A stretch of 64,000 bases of DNA. Source: an uncultured Eubacteriales bacterium (lineage in GTDB: Bacteria; Bacillota; Clostridia; Lachnospirales; Lachnospiraceae). Below, piece by piece: positions 53,478-62,234 of the stretch. The stretch is from contig UQYF01000009.1 in the NCBI GenBank assembly GCA_900545175.1, positions 1 to 64,000 on the forward strand, read 5' to 3'. The position numbers and the translations under genes were made by a program. The notes beneath the pieces were generated by a model that did not search any database, had not been told where the DNA came from, and saw only the letters and a program-made list of their open reading frames with translations. The stretch's first letter is position 1. The number at the start of each line of letters is the position of its first letter.

Positions 53478-54554
53478 ATGGCAGATACAGTAGTAGTTGG
53501 AATGTCGGGAGGTGTTGATTCATCCGTTACGGCATATCTACTGAAGGAACAAGGGTACAATGTTGTCGGTGTCACAATGCAGATTTGGCAGGATGATAAA
53601 GAATCGGAGACGGATTCGTGCTGTGGGATATCAGCCGTTGGTGATGCAAAGCGTGTAGCGGCTAAGCTTGGGATACCGCACTATGTTATGAATTTCAGGG
53701 ATGAATTCAAGGAGAAGGTCATAGATTATTTTAACAGGGAGTACCTTGCAGGAAGGACACCTAACCCATGTAATGCCTGCAACAGATATATCAAGTGGGA
53801 GGCACTTTTGAACAGAGCGCGTTCAATCGGTGCAGATTATGTAGCTACAGGGCATTACGCACGTATAGTCAAGCTTCCAAACGGACGATATGCGATATCG
53901 GCATCGGTTACGGATGCGAAGGATCAGTCCTATGCGCTCTACAATCTGACACAGGAGCAGCTTGCACATACACTTATGCCTTGCGGAGATTATACGAAGC
54001 CGCAGATAAGACAGATTGCTTCTAGGATAGGTCTTCTGGTGGCAGATAAACCGGACAGCCAGGAAATATGCTTCATTCCGGATGATGACCATGCGGCATA
54101 CATTGAAAAAGCAACCGGAATTAAGGTTCCGGAGGGAAATTTTGTTGACAAATACGGTAATATACTCGGCACACACAAAGGTATCACACATTATACAATA
54201 GGACAGCGAAGAGGTCTTGGACTTGCGATGGGACATCATGTGTTCGTATCTGAGATAAGACCGGAGACGAACGAGGTTGTTATAGGAGAGAATGAGGATA
54301 TTTTCTGTAAAAGCCTTATTGCGGATGATGTTAACTATATGGGAGTGCCAGGTCTTGACAATGTAGACTGTGTCGGAAAGATACGTTATGCACACAAGGG
54401 TGCGCCGTGTCATGTGACACAGCTTGCAGATGGGAGAATCAGGGTCGATTTTGAGACACCACAGCGCGCTATAACACCGGGGCAGGCTGTTGTGCTTTAT
54501 GCTGACGGGTATGTGCTCGGAGGAGGAACGATACAGGGAAAGTGTGAAGAGTGA
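53478..54554 (+). CDS. mnmA: tRNA-specific 2-thiouridylase MnmA
   Basis: 358 residues, thiolates U34 of tRNA Lys, Glu and Gln. P-loop SGGVDSS (10-16), the catalytic pair Cys98 in NPCNAC and Cys198 in EICFIPD, GRTPNP and GHYARI motifs, and a C-terminal beta-barrel that ends [12 protein letters not shown]. Length is normal. Start: AAGGAGCATTTT then ATG. Downstream lies a remnant of the miniature element. Confidence 0.97.
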   Translation: MADTVVVGMSGGVDSSVTAYLLKEQGYNVVGVTMQIWQDDKESETDSCCGISAVGDAKRVAAKLGIPHYVMNFRDEFKEKVIDYFNREYLAGRTPNPCNACNRYIKWEALLNRARSIGADYVATGHYARIVKLPNGRYAISASVTDAKDQSYALYNLTQEQLAHTLMPCGDYTKPQIRQIASRIGLLVADKPDSQEICFIPDDDHAAYIEKATGIKVPEGNFVDKYGNILGTHKGITHYTIGQRRGLGLAMGHHVFVSEIRPETNEVVIGENEDIFCKSLIADDVNYMGVPGLDNVDCVGKIRYAHKGAPCHVTQLADGRIRVDFETPQRAITPGQAVVLYADGYVLGGGTIQGKCEE

Positions 54555-54572
54555 GTGTGTCCATGATACAGT

Positions 54573-54596
54573 GCATGCTTTGACACAGGAATCTTT
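54573..54596. mobile_element. End fragment of the miniature inverted-repeat element
   Basis: GCATGCTTTGACAC followed by A(G)GAATCTT matches the right end of the 306-bp element (GCATGCTTTGACACCCGAATCT) at all but two positions. A GTGTC upstream (54557-54561) could be what remains of the other arm. Probably a degraded copy. Confidence 0.5.
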
Positions 54597-54651
54597 GTAA
54601 ATATAAACGAAATTTTTGATAGTATTAAAAGTATTGATATGGAGGATTTGT

Positions 54652-55905
54652 ATGGCATTAAATGATTTTTTTCCGGATGGAACTATAATAGATAACTGGT
54701 TTTACGATATTTCTGTCCCGGCTCTTTGCGAGCTTGGAAAGCAGTATGTCCTTACGCAGTATGGAATATTAGATGATGGAAGAGTCTATACACAGAAGAT
54801 ACAGGAGCTTATTGATAAGGCAGCATTAGATGGCGGCGGTGTGATAGTGGTTCCGGCAGGCACATATCTTACAGGTTCGCTTTTTTTCAGACAGGGCGTT
54901 AATCTGTATGTAGGAGAAGGCGGAACGCTAAAGGGCAGTGATGATATATCCGACTATGCAATAAAGGAGACGAGAATAGAAGGTGAGACCTGCACATATT
55001 TTGCAGCGATGATTAATGTAGATGGCGTGGATGGCTTTACAATGTGCGGGCCCGGCACAATAGACGGAAACGGGCTGCGCTCATGGAAAGCATTCTGGCT
55101 TAGACGCACATGGAATCCTAAATGTACGAATAAGGATGAACAGCGTCCGAGACTTGTCTATATATCGAACAGCAGCAATGTACTTGTCGCAGGGCTGCAG
55201 CTTCAGAACGCACATTTCTGGACGAATCACATATACAGATGCAATCATGTAAAATACTTAAACTGCCGTATTTTCTCGCCTGCAGCTCCGGTAAAGGCAC
55301 CGAGCACCGATGCAATAGACATAGACGTGTGCACGGATGTGCTTATAAAGAACTGCCATCTGGAGGTAAATGATGACTCGGTAGTACTAAAGGGAGGCAA
55401 GGGACCATGGGCTGACACTGCACCTGAGAATGGGACAAATGAGAGAATCATAGTCGAGGATTGTAACTACGGCTTCTGCCATGGCTGTCTTACCTGCGGT
55501 TCGGAATCGGTCCACAACAGGAATATCATTGTGAGGCGGATTAAGGTTGGAAGCGGAAGCAATCTTCTCTGGCTTAAGATGCGTCCTGATACACCGCAGC
55601 ATTATGAGTATATAAGCATGGATAATATTGTGGGAAAAATAACGAACTTTATCAATATCAATCCGTGGACGCAGTTCTTTGATTTGAAGGGAAGAGAGGA
55701 CATTCCGCTGTCCGTCGCCGACCACATTCAGATGAAGAACTGCAAGGTCGAATGTGAGACCTTTTTCAATGTGACACCGAACGACGAGCAGTACAGATTA
55801 TCTGATTTTACCTTTGAGAATCTTGAAATCAAGGCGGAAAACGGAAGCTTTGAATATTGCTGCATAGAGAATGCAAAGGTTGAAAATGTAAAGATTAATG
55901 CATAA
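54652..55905 (+). CDS. GH28 polygalacturonase-type enzyme, cytoplasmic
   Basis: 417 residues. A right-handed beta-helix with GH28 active-site elements: Asp220 in STDAIDIDVC (NTD region), Asp241-Asp242 in NDDSVVLK, and His277 in CHGC (GHG region). The RIK-type Arg/Lys site appears as LWLKMRPD. No signal peptide, hence cytoplasmic, fitting an exo-enzyme acting on imported oligogalacturonides. Substrate (polygalacturonate or rhamnogalacturonan) is not certain. The start at 54652 (MALNDFF) follows GGAGGATTTGT. Confidence 0.88.
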   Translation: MALNDFFPDGTIIDNWFYDISVPALCELGKQYVLTQYGILDDGRVYTQKIQELIDKAALDGGGVIVVPAGTYLTGSLFFRQGVNLYVGEGGTLKGSDDISDYAIKETRIEGETCTYFAAMINVDGVDGFTMCGPGTIDGNGLRSWKAFWLRRTWNPKCTNKDEQRPRLVYISNSSNVLVAGLQLQNAHFWTNHIYRCNHVKYLNCRIFSPAAPVKAPSTDAIDIDVCTDVLIKNCHLEVNDDSVVLKGGKGPWADTAPENGTNERIIVEDCNYGFCHGCLTCGSESVHNRNIIVRRIKVGSGSNLLWLKMRPDTPQHYEYISMDNIVGKITNFININPWTQFFDLKGREDIPLSVADHIQMKNCKVECETFFNVTPNDEQYRLSDFTFENLEIKAENGSFEYCCIENAKVENVKINA

Positions 55906-55909
55906 AAAC

Positions 55910-55945
55910 GGAGATGGGAAGCTATAGGCTTCTCATCTCCATTTT
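55910..55945. terminator. Bidirectional terminator between GH28 and PHP genes
   Basis: GGAGATGGGAAGC/GCTTCTCATCTCC arms with AAAA before and TTTTT after, between convergent genes. The minus-strand gene's last codons lie inside the stem. Confidence 0.8.
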
Positions 55946-56746
55946 TCTGTTTGTGAACACTGAGTAATATTTAAAACCACAGGATAAAAGAATTTCCCTT
56001 GCGGTGTCAAAATATCCGCCGACATTTTGAAAAGAATGTGCATCAGAGCCGATGGTGATGATTTCACCGCCAAGCTCCTTGTATCTTTTTATTATTTCAG
56101 GGCATGGATTGGTTCTGTCAAGCCCCTTGCACAGAGGCGAGGTATTAAGCTCAATGCCATGTCCCGCATGGATTATTTCTTTTAGTATGCAGTCGATTAT
56201 ATCAATGTGTTTCATATATTCAAAGCGGTAGCTTTTGTCAGGCGAGTAGCGGGTTATGTAATCAAGATGACCATACACGTCATAATCGGAATAAGTTCTT
56301 ACATTGTCATAAGTCAGCAAAAAGTACTCGTTTACGACATCGTCGCTGTTTCTTCCCGCCCAGAATTCGGGATAATAGGGATCTTTTCCATCAATCTGGT
56401 GCGTGGAGCCTATTATAAAGTCAAACGGGACAGAACATGCAACGGCTTGGTTACGCTCCTTAAGATATGGTATGAGACCGAGTTCAATACCGATTTTTAT
56501 TTTTATATCACCGGCGTACTTAGTGCACAGTGCGGAAAGCTCCCTGTAATATGCCGCAGTGTCAAAAATGAAGGCGGGATTTTCATATTCCGTGGTCTCG
56601 GGATAGTCTAAATCCATGTGATCCGTGAAACAGATTTCGGCTAAGCCCTCATTAATGGCGTGTCTGATAATATTTTCCGGTTCCTCAGAGGAATCGGAGG
56701 AGTAGCGCGTGTGAATATGGTAGTCGCATAGTTTGCTTGTGAGCAT
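55922..56746 (-). CDS. hisJ: PHP-family histidinol-phosphatase
   Basis: 274 residues, PHP domain with the metal-binding motifs DYHIHTRYSSDS (8-19), TDHMDLDY, an early conserved Glu in GIELG, GSTHQI, VYGHLDYI and GSDAHS near the C-terminus. HisJ hydrolyses histidinol phosphate in histidine synthesis. No other his gene is nearby, and the substrate could be another phosphate ester. Start: GGAGGTGTTTC then ATG. Length fits HisJ (about 270). Confidence 0.85.
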   Translation of the reverse strand: MLTSKLCDYHIHTRYSSDSSEEPENIIRHAINEGLAEICFTDHMDLDYPETTEYENPAFIFDTAAYYRELSALCTKYAGDIKIKIGIELGLIPYLKERNQAVACSVPFDFIIGSTHQIDGKDPYYPEFWAGRNSDDVVNEYFLLTYDNVRTYSDYDVYGHLDYITRYSPDKSYRFEYMKHIDIIDCILKEIIHAGHGIELNTSPLCKGLDRTNPCPEIIKRYKELGGEIITIGSDAHSFQNVGGYFDTAREILLSCGFKYYSVFTNRKMEMRSL

Positions 56747-56861
56747 GAAACACCTCCATGGAAATTTTCAGGATAAGTATAAAGCATATAATGAAAAAAT
56801 GTCAAATTATGTTGAGTTTTATTATCAAAAATAGTATACTTGACCCAGTTGTACAGTTTAG

Positions 56862-57301
56862 CAGACAAATCTGTTATCGCTGAATGCTTCAATCGAAGCG
56901 GCAAGAGCAGGGGATGCGGGCAGAGGCTTTGCAGTTGTTGCAGGCGAGATTAATAAGCTGGCAAATGCATGCAGTGAGGCGAGCAGACAAATCGGCGAGC
57001 TTGTCGTCGAGACAAAGCAGGCTGTATCAACCGGAAGGGAGCTTACCGATGCCACGGCAGAGAAGCTCAATTCAAGTATTTCGGCATCGAGACATTTTAA
57101 GGAGAGTATAGAAGAGATACAAAGCTTTGTGGGTGAGCAGAAGTCTTCAATTGAGCAGATCAATGATCTGGCACAGCAGCTTTCACAGGTAGTGGAGCAG
57201 AATGCGGCTGCCGCATAGGAAAATGCCGCATCCGGCACGGAGCTTGATCAGTGCGCACAGGATTTGAGAAGTGCCGTCAACAGCTTTACGACAAAAGCAT
57301 A
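56862..57301 (+). pseudogene. C-terminal fragment of a methyl-accepting chemotaxis protein
   Basis: The frame from 56862 encodes the second half of an MCP signalling domain: [20 protein letters not shown], then [19 protein letters not shown] and a coiled-coil return arm. It begins within the hairpin-tip motif and has no start codon or upstream domains. An in-frame TAG at about 57217 (AAAA-stop-ENAASG) interrupts the last 28 codons; a C-to-T change of CAG explains it. So it is truncated at the 5' end and stopped near the 3' end. It is more diverged from, but homologous to, the chemoreceptor at 4075. Confidence 0.85.
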
Positions 57302-57343
57302 AAGAATGTGCCTTGGCACATTCCTGCATCTGCGGAAAAAATA

Positions 57344-57379
57344 CAGGGTGCATACTTTACGAATAAAGTGTGCACCCTG
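57344..57379 (-). terminator. Terminator of the small Cys-rich peptide gene
   Basis: On the minus strand, CAGGGTGCACACTTTA/TAAAGTATGCACCCTG (one mismatch) is followed by TATTTTTT, 20 bases past the small gene's stop. Confidence 0.8.
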
Positions 57380-57398
57380 TCTATATGTTACAGACTAA

Positions 57399-57470
57399 TT
57401 AGCATCCGAAGCCGAATAATCTGCAAATTGTATTGAAAAGTTCAGTACAGCCATTAAAATTAAAACACAT
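57399..57470 (-). CDS. Predicted 23-residue cysteine-rich peptide
   Basis: A small minus-strand gene. It starts MCFNFNGCTELF, continues NTI and ends CRLFGFGC, so cysteines are at positions 2, 8, 16 and 23. AAGGAGG (57480-57486) lies 9 bases before the ATG, a good promoter is at 57518-57546 and a strong terminator at 57344-57379. All parts of a gene are therefore present in about 200 bases. The peptide is amphipathic/hydrophobic, rich in Phe and Gly, without a cleavable leader. It could be a signalling or membrane-active peptide, a metal-binding mini-protein or a leader peptide. I do not recognise it. Confidence 0.65.
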   Translation of the reverse strand: MCFNFNGCTELFNTICRLFGFGC

Positions 57471-57517
57471 ATCTTAAGACCTCCTTTATTTATTTGCCCT
57501 TAGCTAAGCACAAACAA

Positions 57518-57546
57518 ATTGTAACAATTTTGTAACAAATGCTCAA
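57518..57546 (-). promoter_or_regulatory. Promoter and double 9-bp site of the small peptide gene
   Basis: On the minus strand: TTGAGC (57541-57546), a 17-base spacer, TACAAT (57518-57523). Two plus-strand copies of TTGTAACAA (57519-57527 and 57530-57538), 11 bases apart, cover the -10 and spacer. Two such sites one helical turn apart look like an operator for a dimeric repressor. Confidence 0.55.
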
Positions 57547-57637
57547 TAGGAGGCTGTTTACAGTTTATGAAATATATGGATATGATACGTTTTACGATAT
57601 TAAAACGGAAATTTCTCAATTCTTTTATAAATAGGAC

Positions 57638-57666
57638 TTGATATTTTGACACAAATTAGGTAGAAT
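57638..57666 (+). promoter_or_regulatory. Promoter of gapA
   Basis: TTGATA (57638-57643), a 17-base spacer, TAGAAT (57661-57666), about 60 bases before the gapA start. The remaining gap from 57547 shows no further site I would defend. Confidence 0.65.
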
Positions 57667-57725
57667 ATAAGCAAGATTGATTTATAATTAACAATCAATA
57701 TTATACATTTTAGGAGGATTTTAAA

Positions 57726-58793
57726 ATGTCAGTTAAAGTTGCGATTAATGGATTTGGTCGTATCGGTCGTCTTGCATTCAGACAGATGTTTGATGCAGAG
57801 GGTTATGAAGTAGTTGCTATCAACGACTTAACAAGCCCGGAGATGTTAGCACACTTATTAAAGTATGATACAGCACAGGGTAGCTTCATGGGACGTGTTG
57901 GCGAGAACAAGCACACAGTAACATTCAAGGATTCTGTTAAGGGTGAGGACGGCAAGACTGTTGTTGTTCCTGGTTCTATCACAGTTGATGGCAAGGAAAT
58001 CACAATCTACGCTCAGCCGGATGCTTCTAAGCTTCCTTGGGGCGAGCTTGACGTAGATGTTGTTCTTGAGTGTACAGGTTTCTATACATCCAAGGCTAAG
58101 GCACAGGCTCATATCACAGCAGGTGCTAAGAAGGTTGTTATTTCTGCTCCGGCTGGAAATGACCTTCCTACAATCGTTTACAATGTAAACCATACAACAC
58201 TTACAAAGGATGATACAATCATCTCTGCAGCTTCATGTACAACTAACTGCTTAGCTCCTATGGCTAAGGCTCTTAACGATTTCGCTCCAATCCAGTCCGG
58301 TATCATGACAACAGTTCATGCTTACACAGGTGATCAGATGATCCTTGACGGACCACAGAGAAAGGGTGATAAGAGAAGAGCAAGAGCAGGTGCTCAGAAC
58401 ATCGTTCCTAACTCAACAGGTGCTGCTAAGGCAATCGGTCTTGTTATCCCTGAGTTAAACGGCAAGCTCATCGGTTCTGCACAGAGAGTTCCTACACCTA
58501 CAGGTTCTACAACAATCCTTGTTGCAGTTGTTAAGGGTGAGGTTACTAAGGAAGGTATCAACGAGGCTATGAAGGCTGCTGCTACTGAGTCATTCGGATA
58601 CAACACAGATGAGATCGTATCAAGCGATGTTATCGGTATGAGATACGGCTCATTATTCGATGCTACTCAGACAATGGTATCTAAGATGGAAGACGGCAAC
58701 TCACTTGTACAGGTAGTTTCATGGTATGACAATGAGAACTCCTACACAAGCCAGATGGTTCGTACAATTAAGTACTTCGCAGAGCTTGCTTAA
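57726..58793 (+). CDS. gapA: Glyceraldehyde-3-phosphate dehydrogenase
   Basis: 355 residues, glycolytic oxidation of glyceraldehyde 3-phosphate. NAD-binding GFGRIGR near the N-terminus, catalytic Cys171 in [12 protein letters not shown], the phosphate-binding TGAAKAIG and the C-terminal [11 protein letters not shown]. It is longer than the usual 335 because of an insert around residues 58-90 ([19 protein letters not shown] region), found in some Clostridia. Codon use is strongly biased, as for a very highly expressed gene. Start: AGGAGGATTTTAAA then ATG. Own promoter and terminator. Confidence 0.98.
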   Translation: MSVKVAINGFGRIGRLAFRQMFDAEGYEVVAINDLTSPEMLAHLLKYDTAQGSFMGRVGENKHTVTFKDSVKGEDGKTVVVPGSITVDGKEITIYAQPDASKLPWGELDVDVVLECTGFYTSKAKAQAHITAGAKKVVISAPAGNDLPTIVYNVNHTTLTKDDTIISAASCTTNCLAPMAKALNDFAPIQSGIMTTVHAYTGDQMILDGPQRKGDKRRARAGAQNIVPNSTGAAKAIGLVIPELNGKLIGSAQRVPTPTGSTTILVAVVKGEVTKEGINEAMKAAATESFGYNTDEIVSSDVIGMRYGSLFDATQTMVSKMEDGNSLVQVVSWYDNENSYTSQMVRTIKYFAELA

Positions 58794-58827
58794 TTAAGAG
58801 CTTAGTAATTAGTTATTAGACCTTTAA

Positions 58828-58859
58828 GGGTCCGGTCTTGTGGACCGGACCCATTTTTT
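58828..58859 (+). terminator. Terminator of gapA
   Basis: Ten-base perfect stem GGGTCCGGTC/GACCGGACCC with a five-base loop, followed by ATTTTTTG. Confidence 0.9.
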
Positions 58860-58933
58860 GTAAATGGAAAATTATTTTTCAGTACAGAACAATTTGTGCG
58901 TGTGTGCACAATTATAAAAATGGAGGCGTTACC

Positions 58934-60154
58934 ATGTTAAATAAGAAGACAGTTGATGATATCAATGTAAATGGCAAGAGAGTACTTGTTCGTTGTGATT
59001 TCAACGTACCTTTAAAGAATGGCGAGATTACTGACGAGACAAGAATCGTTGCTGCTCTCCCTACAATCAATAAGTTAATCAACGAGGGTGCTAAGGTTAT
59101 CCTCTGCTCACATCTTGGAAAGGTTAAGAATGGACCTAACGAGGGTGAGTCACTTGCTCCTGTAGCTAAGAGACTCTCCGAGAAGCTTGGCAAGGAAGTT
59201 GTATTCGTAGCTGATTACAATGTAACAGGTGAGGCTGCTACAGCCGCCGTTGCAGCCATGAAGGAGGGAGACGTAGTTCTTCTTCAGAATACACGTTTCA
59301 GAGGCGCTGAGGAGACTAAGAACGGTGAGCAGTTCTCCAAGGAGTTAGCTGATCTTGCTGATTCATATGTTTGCGATGCTTTCGGTTCTTCACACAGAGC
59401 ACATGCTTCTGTTGCAGGTGTTACTAAGTTCATCAAGGAGAAGGGCGGAGACAATGCAGTTGGTTACCTTATGCAGAAGGAGATAGACTTCCTTGGAAAT
59501 GCAGTTAACAACCCTGTTCGTCCATTCGTAGCTATCCTCGGCGGTGCTAAGGTTGCAGATAAGCTTAACGTAATCAACAACCTTCTTGAGAAGTGCGATA
59601 CACTCATCATCGGTGGTGGTATGGCATTCACATTCTTAAAGGCTAAGGGCTATGAGATTGGTAAGTCACTAGTAGATGACGAGAAGATTGAGTACTGCAA
59701 GGAGATGATGGACAAAGCTGAGAAGCTTGGCAAGAAGCTTCTTCTTCCTATCGATACAACAGTTGCAGCAGGCTTCCCTGATCCAATCGATGCTCCAATT
59801 GATGTAAAAGTAGTAGATGCAGACAAGATTCCTGCTGATATGGAAGGTCTTGATATCGGTACTAAGACACAGGCTCTCTTCGCTGACGCTGTTAAGTCTG
59901 CTAAGACAGTTGTATGGAACGGACCTATGGGTGTATTTGAGAACCCGACTCTTGCAAAGGGTACAATCGCTGTAGCTAAGGCTCTTGCTGAGACAGAGGC
60001 TACAACAATCATCGGCGGCGGTGATAGTGCAGCAGCTGTTAACCAGTTAGGCTTCGCTGATAAGATGAGCCATATCTCAACAGGCGGTGGTGCTTCTCTT
60101 GAGTTCTTAGAGGGTAAGGAGCTTCCGGGTGTTATGGCAGCTGATGATAAGTAA
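58934..60154 (+). CDS. pgk: Phosphoglycerate kinase
   Basis: 406 residues, makes ATP from 1,3-bisphosphoglycerate. Substrate site VRCDFNVPL (about 19-27), the hinge, and the nucleotide site [11 protein letters not shown], with [13 protein letters not shown] and [18 protein letters not shown] at the C-terminus. Start: TGGAGGCGTTACC then ATG at 58934. High-expression codon use like gapA. 140 bases after gapA with a terminator in between, so it is a separate unit or depends on read-through. Confidence 0.98.
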   Translation: MLNKKTVDDINVNGKRVLVRCDFNVPLKNGEITDETRIVAALPTINKLINEGAKVILCSHLGKVKNGPNEGESLAPVAKRLSEKLGKEVVFVADYNVTGEAATAAVAAMKEGDVVLLQNTRFRGAEETKNGEQFSKELADLADSYVCDAFGSSHRAHASVAGVTKFIKEKGGDNAVGYLMQKEIDFLGNAVNNPVRPFVAILGGAKVADKLNVINNLLEKCDTLIIGGGMAFTFLKAKGYEIGKSLVDDEKIEYCKEMMDKAEKLGKKLLLPIDTTVAAGFPDPIDAPIDVKVVDADKIPADMEGLDIGTKTQALFADAVKSAKTVVWNGPMGVFENPTLAKGTIAVAKALAETEATTIIGGGDSAAAVNQLGFADKMSHISTGGGASLEFLEGKELPGVMAADDK

Positions 60155-60286
60155 TCAGTTTGATATAATTTGATTCTTATATCGTGAGCATAGCTCATTC
60201 AATACTTTTATCGCTCATTATTTATGTAAGTATGTTATTGCTTGCATCCATTATATCATAATTTTGATAGTAAGAGCGGACACATA

Positions 60287-60353
60287 TATGCACAATATTG
60301 ATGTATATTATTTATAGCAGATGCTTTACTATATATACGATGTATTGTGCATA
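60287..60353. repeat. 67-bp inverted repeat between pgk and tpiA
   Basis: Perfect 11-bp arms TATGCACAATA (60287-60297) and TATTGTGCATA (60343-60353); the inner part is also partly symmetric and AT-rich. It is the main feature of the 250-base gap. It could be a miniature element of a different type or a regulatory structure; it lacks a T-run. Confidence 0.5.
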
Positions 60354-60405
60354 GGTGTTTTGAGCTGATATTTATGCCGCATAAAGCGGAGAAAAGAGGA
60401 TTGTT

Positions 60406-61152
60406 ATGCGTAAGAAGATTGTTGCCGGAAACTGGAAAATGAACATGACTCCAAGCCAGGCTGTAGCTTTGGTGGAGGAGCTTAAGCCATTGGTTGTATC
60501 TGATGATGTAGAAGTAGTATATTGCGTGCCTGCTATCGACATCGTTCCTGTAGTTAATGCTGTTAAGGGAACTAACGTAGCCGTAGGTGCTGAGAATATG
60601 TACTTCGAGACAAAGGGTGCTTACACAGGTGAGATTTCAGCGGATATGCTTGTTGATGCCGGTGTTAAGTATGTTATCATCGGACATTCGGAGAGAAGAG
60701 ATTACTTCAAGGAGGATGATGTTCTCCTCAACAAGAAGGTTAAGAAGGCTATTGAAGCAGGTCTTACACCGATTCTCTGCTGTGGTGAGACATTAGAGCA
60801 GAGAGAGCTTGGTGTTACACTTGACTGGATAAGACTTCAGATTAAGTCCGACCTTGCAGGCGTTGCAGCAGCAGATGTTGCTAACCTTGTAATCGCTTAT
60901 GAGCCAATCTGGGCTATCGGAACAGGCAAGACAGCTACATCAGACCAGGCACAGGAGGTATGTAAGGCTATCCGTGACTGTGTCCGTGAGATGTACGATG
61001 ATGTTACAGCGGAGGCTGTACGCATTCAGTATGGCGGTTCTGTCAATGCAGGCAATGCAGCAGAGCTTTTTGCTAAGCCGGACATCGATGGCGGTCTTGT
61101 CGGCGGTGCAAGCTTAAAGGCTGACTTTGGTAAGATTGTAAATTACAAATAA
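60406..61152 (+). CDS. tpiA: Triosephosphate isomerase
   Basis: 248 residues, interconverts the two triose phosphates. Lys11 in GNWKMN, catalytic His in IIGHSERR (about 96) and Glu in [12 protein letters not shown] (about 166). The phosphate loop VGGASL is intact. Start: AGAGGATTGTT then ATG. High-expression codon use. Follows gapA and pgk, making a glycolytic block; gpmI and eno are not in the window. Confidence 0.98.
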   Translation: MRKKIVAGNWKMNMTPSQAVALVEELKPLVVSDDVEVVYCVPAIDIVPVVNAVKGTNVAVGAENMYFETKGAYTGEISADMLVDAGVKYVIIGHSERRDYFKEDDVLLNKKVKKAIEAGLTPILCCGETLEQRELGVTLDWIRLQIKSDLAGVAAADVANLVIAYEPIWAIGTGKTATSDQAQEVCKAIRDCVREMYDDVTAEAVRIQYGGSVNAGNAAELFAKPDIDGGLVGGASLKADFGKIVNYK

Positions 61153-61200
61153 TGTGAGTTTTCTTTGGGAACATAAATAAATTTCCTGAGGAGATGGAAG

Positions 61201-61237
61201 GAACCGGATTTGCGGGATAGCGTGTCCGGTTCTTTTT
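61201..61237 (+). terminator. Terminator of tpiA
   Basis: GAACCGGA/TCCGGTTC stem with a 16-base loop and TTTTT tail. Confidence 0.8.
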
Positions 61238-61250
61238 GTTAAGTTTATGA

Positions 61251-61556
61251 AGATTTGGGTGTCAAAACATGCCAATTTAATATCTGAGTGTATAACGTAT
61301 TATATTTATACATATCAGCTCCGTTGTCCGAAGCAAGATGTTCTAAGAACTCTGATAGAGGTATTCTATACGTTCGCCACCGAAGCCGGCATACATCCGT
61401 GTATGCATTGCTTCTAAAGCAGCATCCGTGCTGCTTTTAGCTAGATATATAGCAGAGTTCTAAGAACATCTAAGCTTCTCCCAAAAGTCATGATATGTAT
61501 AAATATAATACGTTATACACAGCTAGTTATATAAGCATGCTTTGACACCCGAATCT
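61251..61556. mobile_element. 306-bp miniature inverted-repeat transposable element (best copy)
   Basis: Nearly a full palindrome: ends AGATTTGGGTGTCAAA and TTTGACACCCGAATCT, with arms that match for over 100 bases (GTGTATAACGTATTATATT, TTATACATATCA, ATGTTCT.AGAACTCTG). It is flanked by a perfect 5-bp duplication TATGA (61246-61250 and 61557-61561). It contains no gene. Relatives: 33571-33656, 51561-51712 and 54573-54596. It lies between tpiA and the second sigma operon. Confidence 0.9.
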
Positions 61557-61679
61557 TATGAACAAAAAATTTATTATTAATGCAACAAAATATAATTTTC
61601 TCCGAGTAGATAGGTGAAGGATACATTAGTTGATTGTGATTAGCAATCAACGGTAGGAGCCTTTGAGGGAGGTGAACGG

Positions 61680-62234
61680 ATGGAGGATAATAACATTGTT
61701 GAATTATTTTGGCGCAGGAGCGAGAGCGCAATCGCTGAAACCGAACTGAAATATGGGAGATATCTGCACAGCATTTCATACCGGATTCTTACGGATACGG
61801 AGGATGCAAGGGAGTGTGTCAATGATACCTACAATGATGCATGGCAGTCAATGCCGCCTCATCGCCCTCTGGTTCTTTCCACCTTCTTAGGGAAGATTAC
61901 ACGACGTATATCTATAGACAGGTGGAGAATGAGAAACGCCCAAAAGCGTGGTGGTGGCGAGGTAGTTCTTGTTCTTGATGAACTGGAGGACTGCGTTTCG
62001 GGTTCTGACAGCGTAGAAGGTGAAATGGAGCGCAGGGAGCTGGCTGAGCTGCTAGATTCATTTTTAGGGACATTGGCAGACACAGAGCGCAGGGTATTTC
62101 TTTGCAGGTATTGGTATATGGATTCGATTCAGACTATTGCGAAGCAGTCTGGCTTTTCACAGAGTAAGGTCACATCTATGCTGCATAGAACGAGAGGGAA
62201 GCTGAGGACTATGCTTGAAAAGGAGGGCTATTGA
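61680..62234 (+). CDS. ECF-type RNA polymerase sigma factor (operon 2)
   Basis: 184 residues, paralogous to the sigma factor at 6691. Region 2 includes RILTDTEDARECVNDTYNDA and FLGKITRRISIDRWRM; region 4 includes FLCRYWYMDSIQTIAKQSGF and QSKVTSMLHRTRGKLR. The TGA stop overlaps the ATG of the anti-sigma-like gene (TGATG). Start: GGGAGGTGAACGG then ATG. The 306-bp miniature element ends 124 bases upstream and may affect its promoter. Confidence 0.92.
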   Translation: MEDNNIVELFWRRSESAIAETELKYGRYLHSISYRILTDTEDARECVNDTYNDAWQSMPPHRPLVLSTFLGKITRRISIDRWRMRNAQKRGGGEVVLVLDELEDCVSGSDSVEGEMERRELAELLDSFLGTLADTERRVFLCRYWYMDSIQTIAKQSGFSQSKVTSMLHRTRGKLRTMLEKEGY

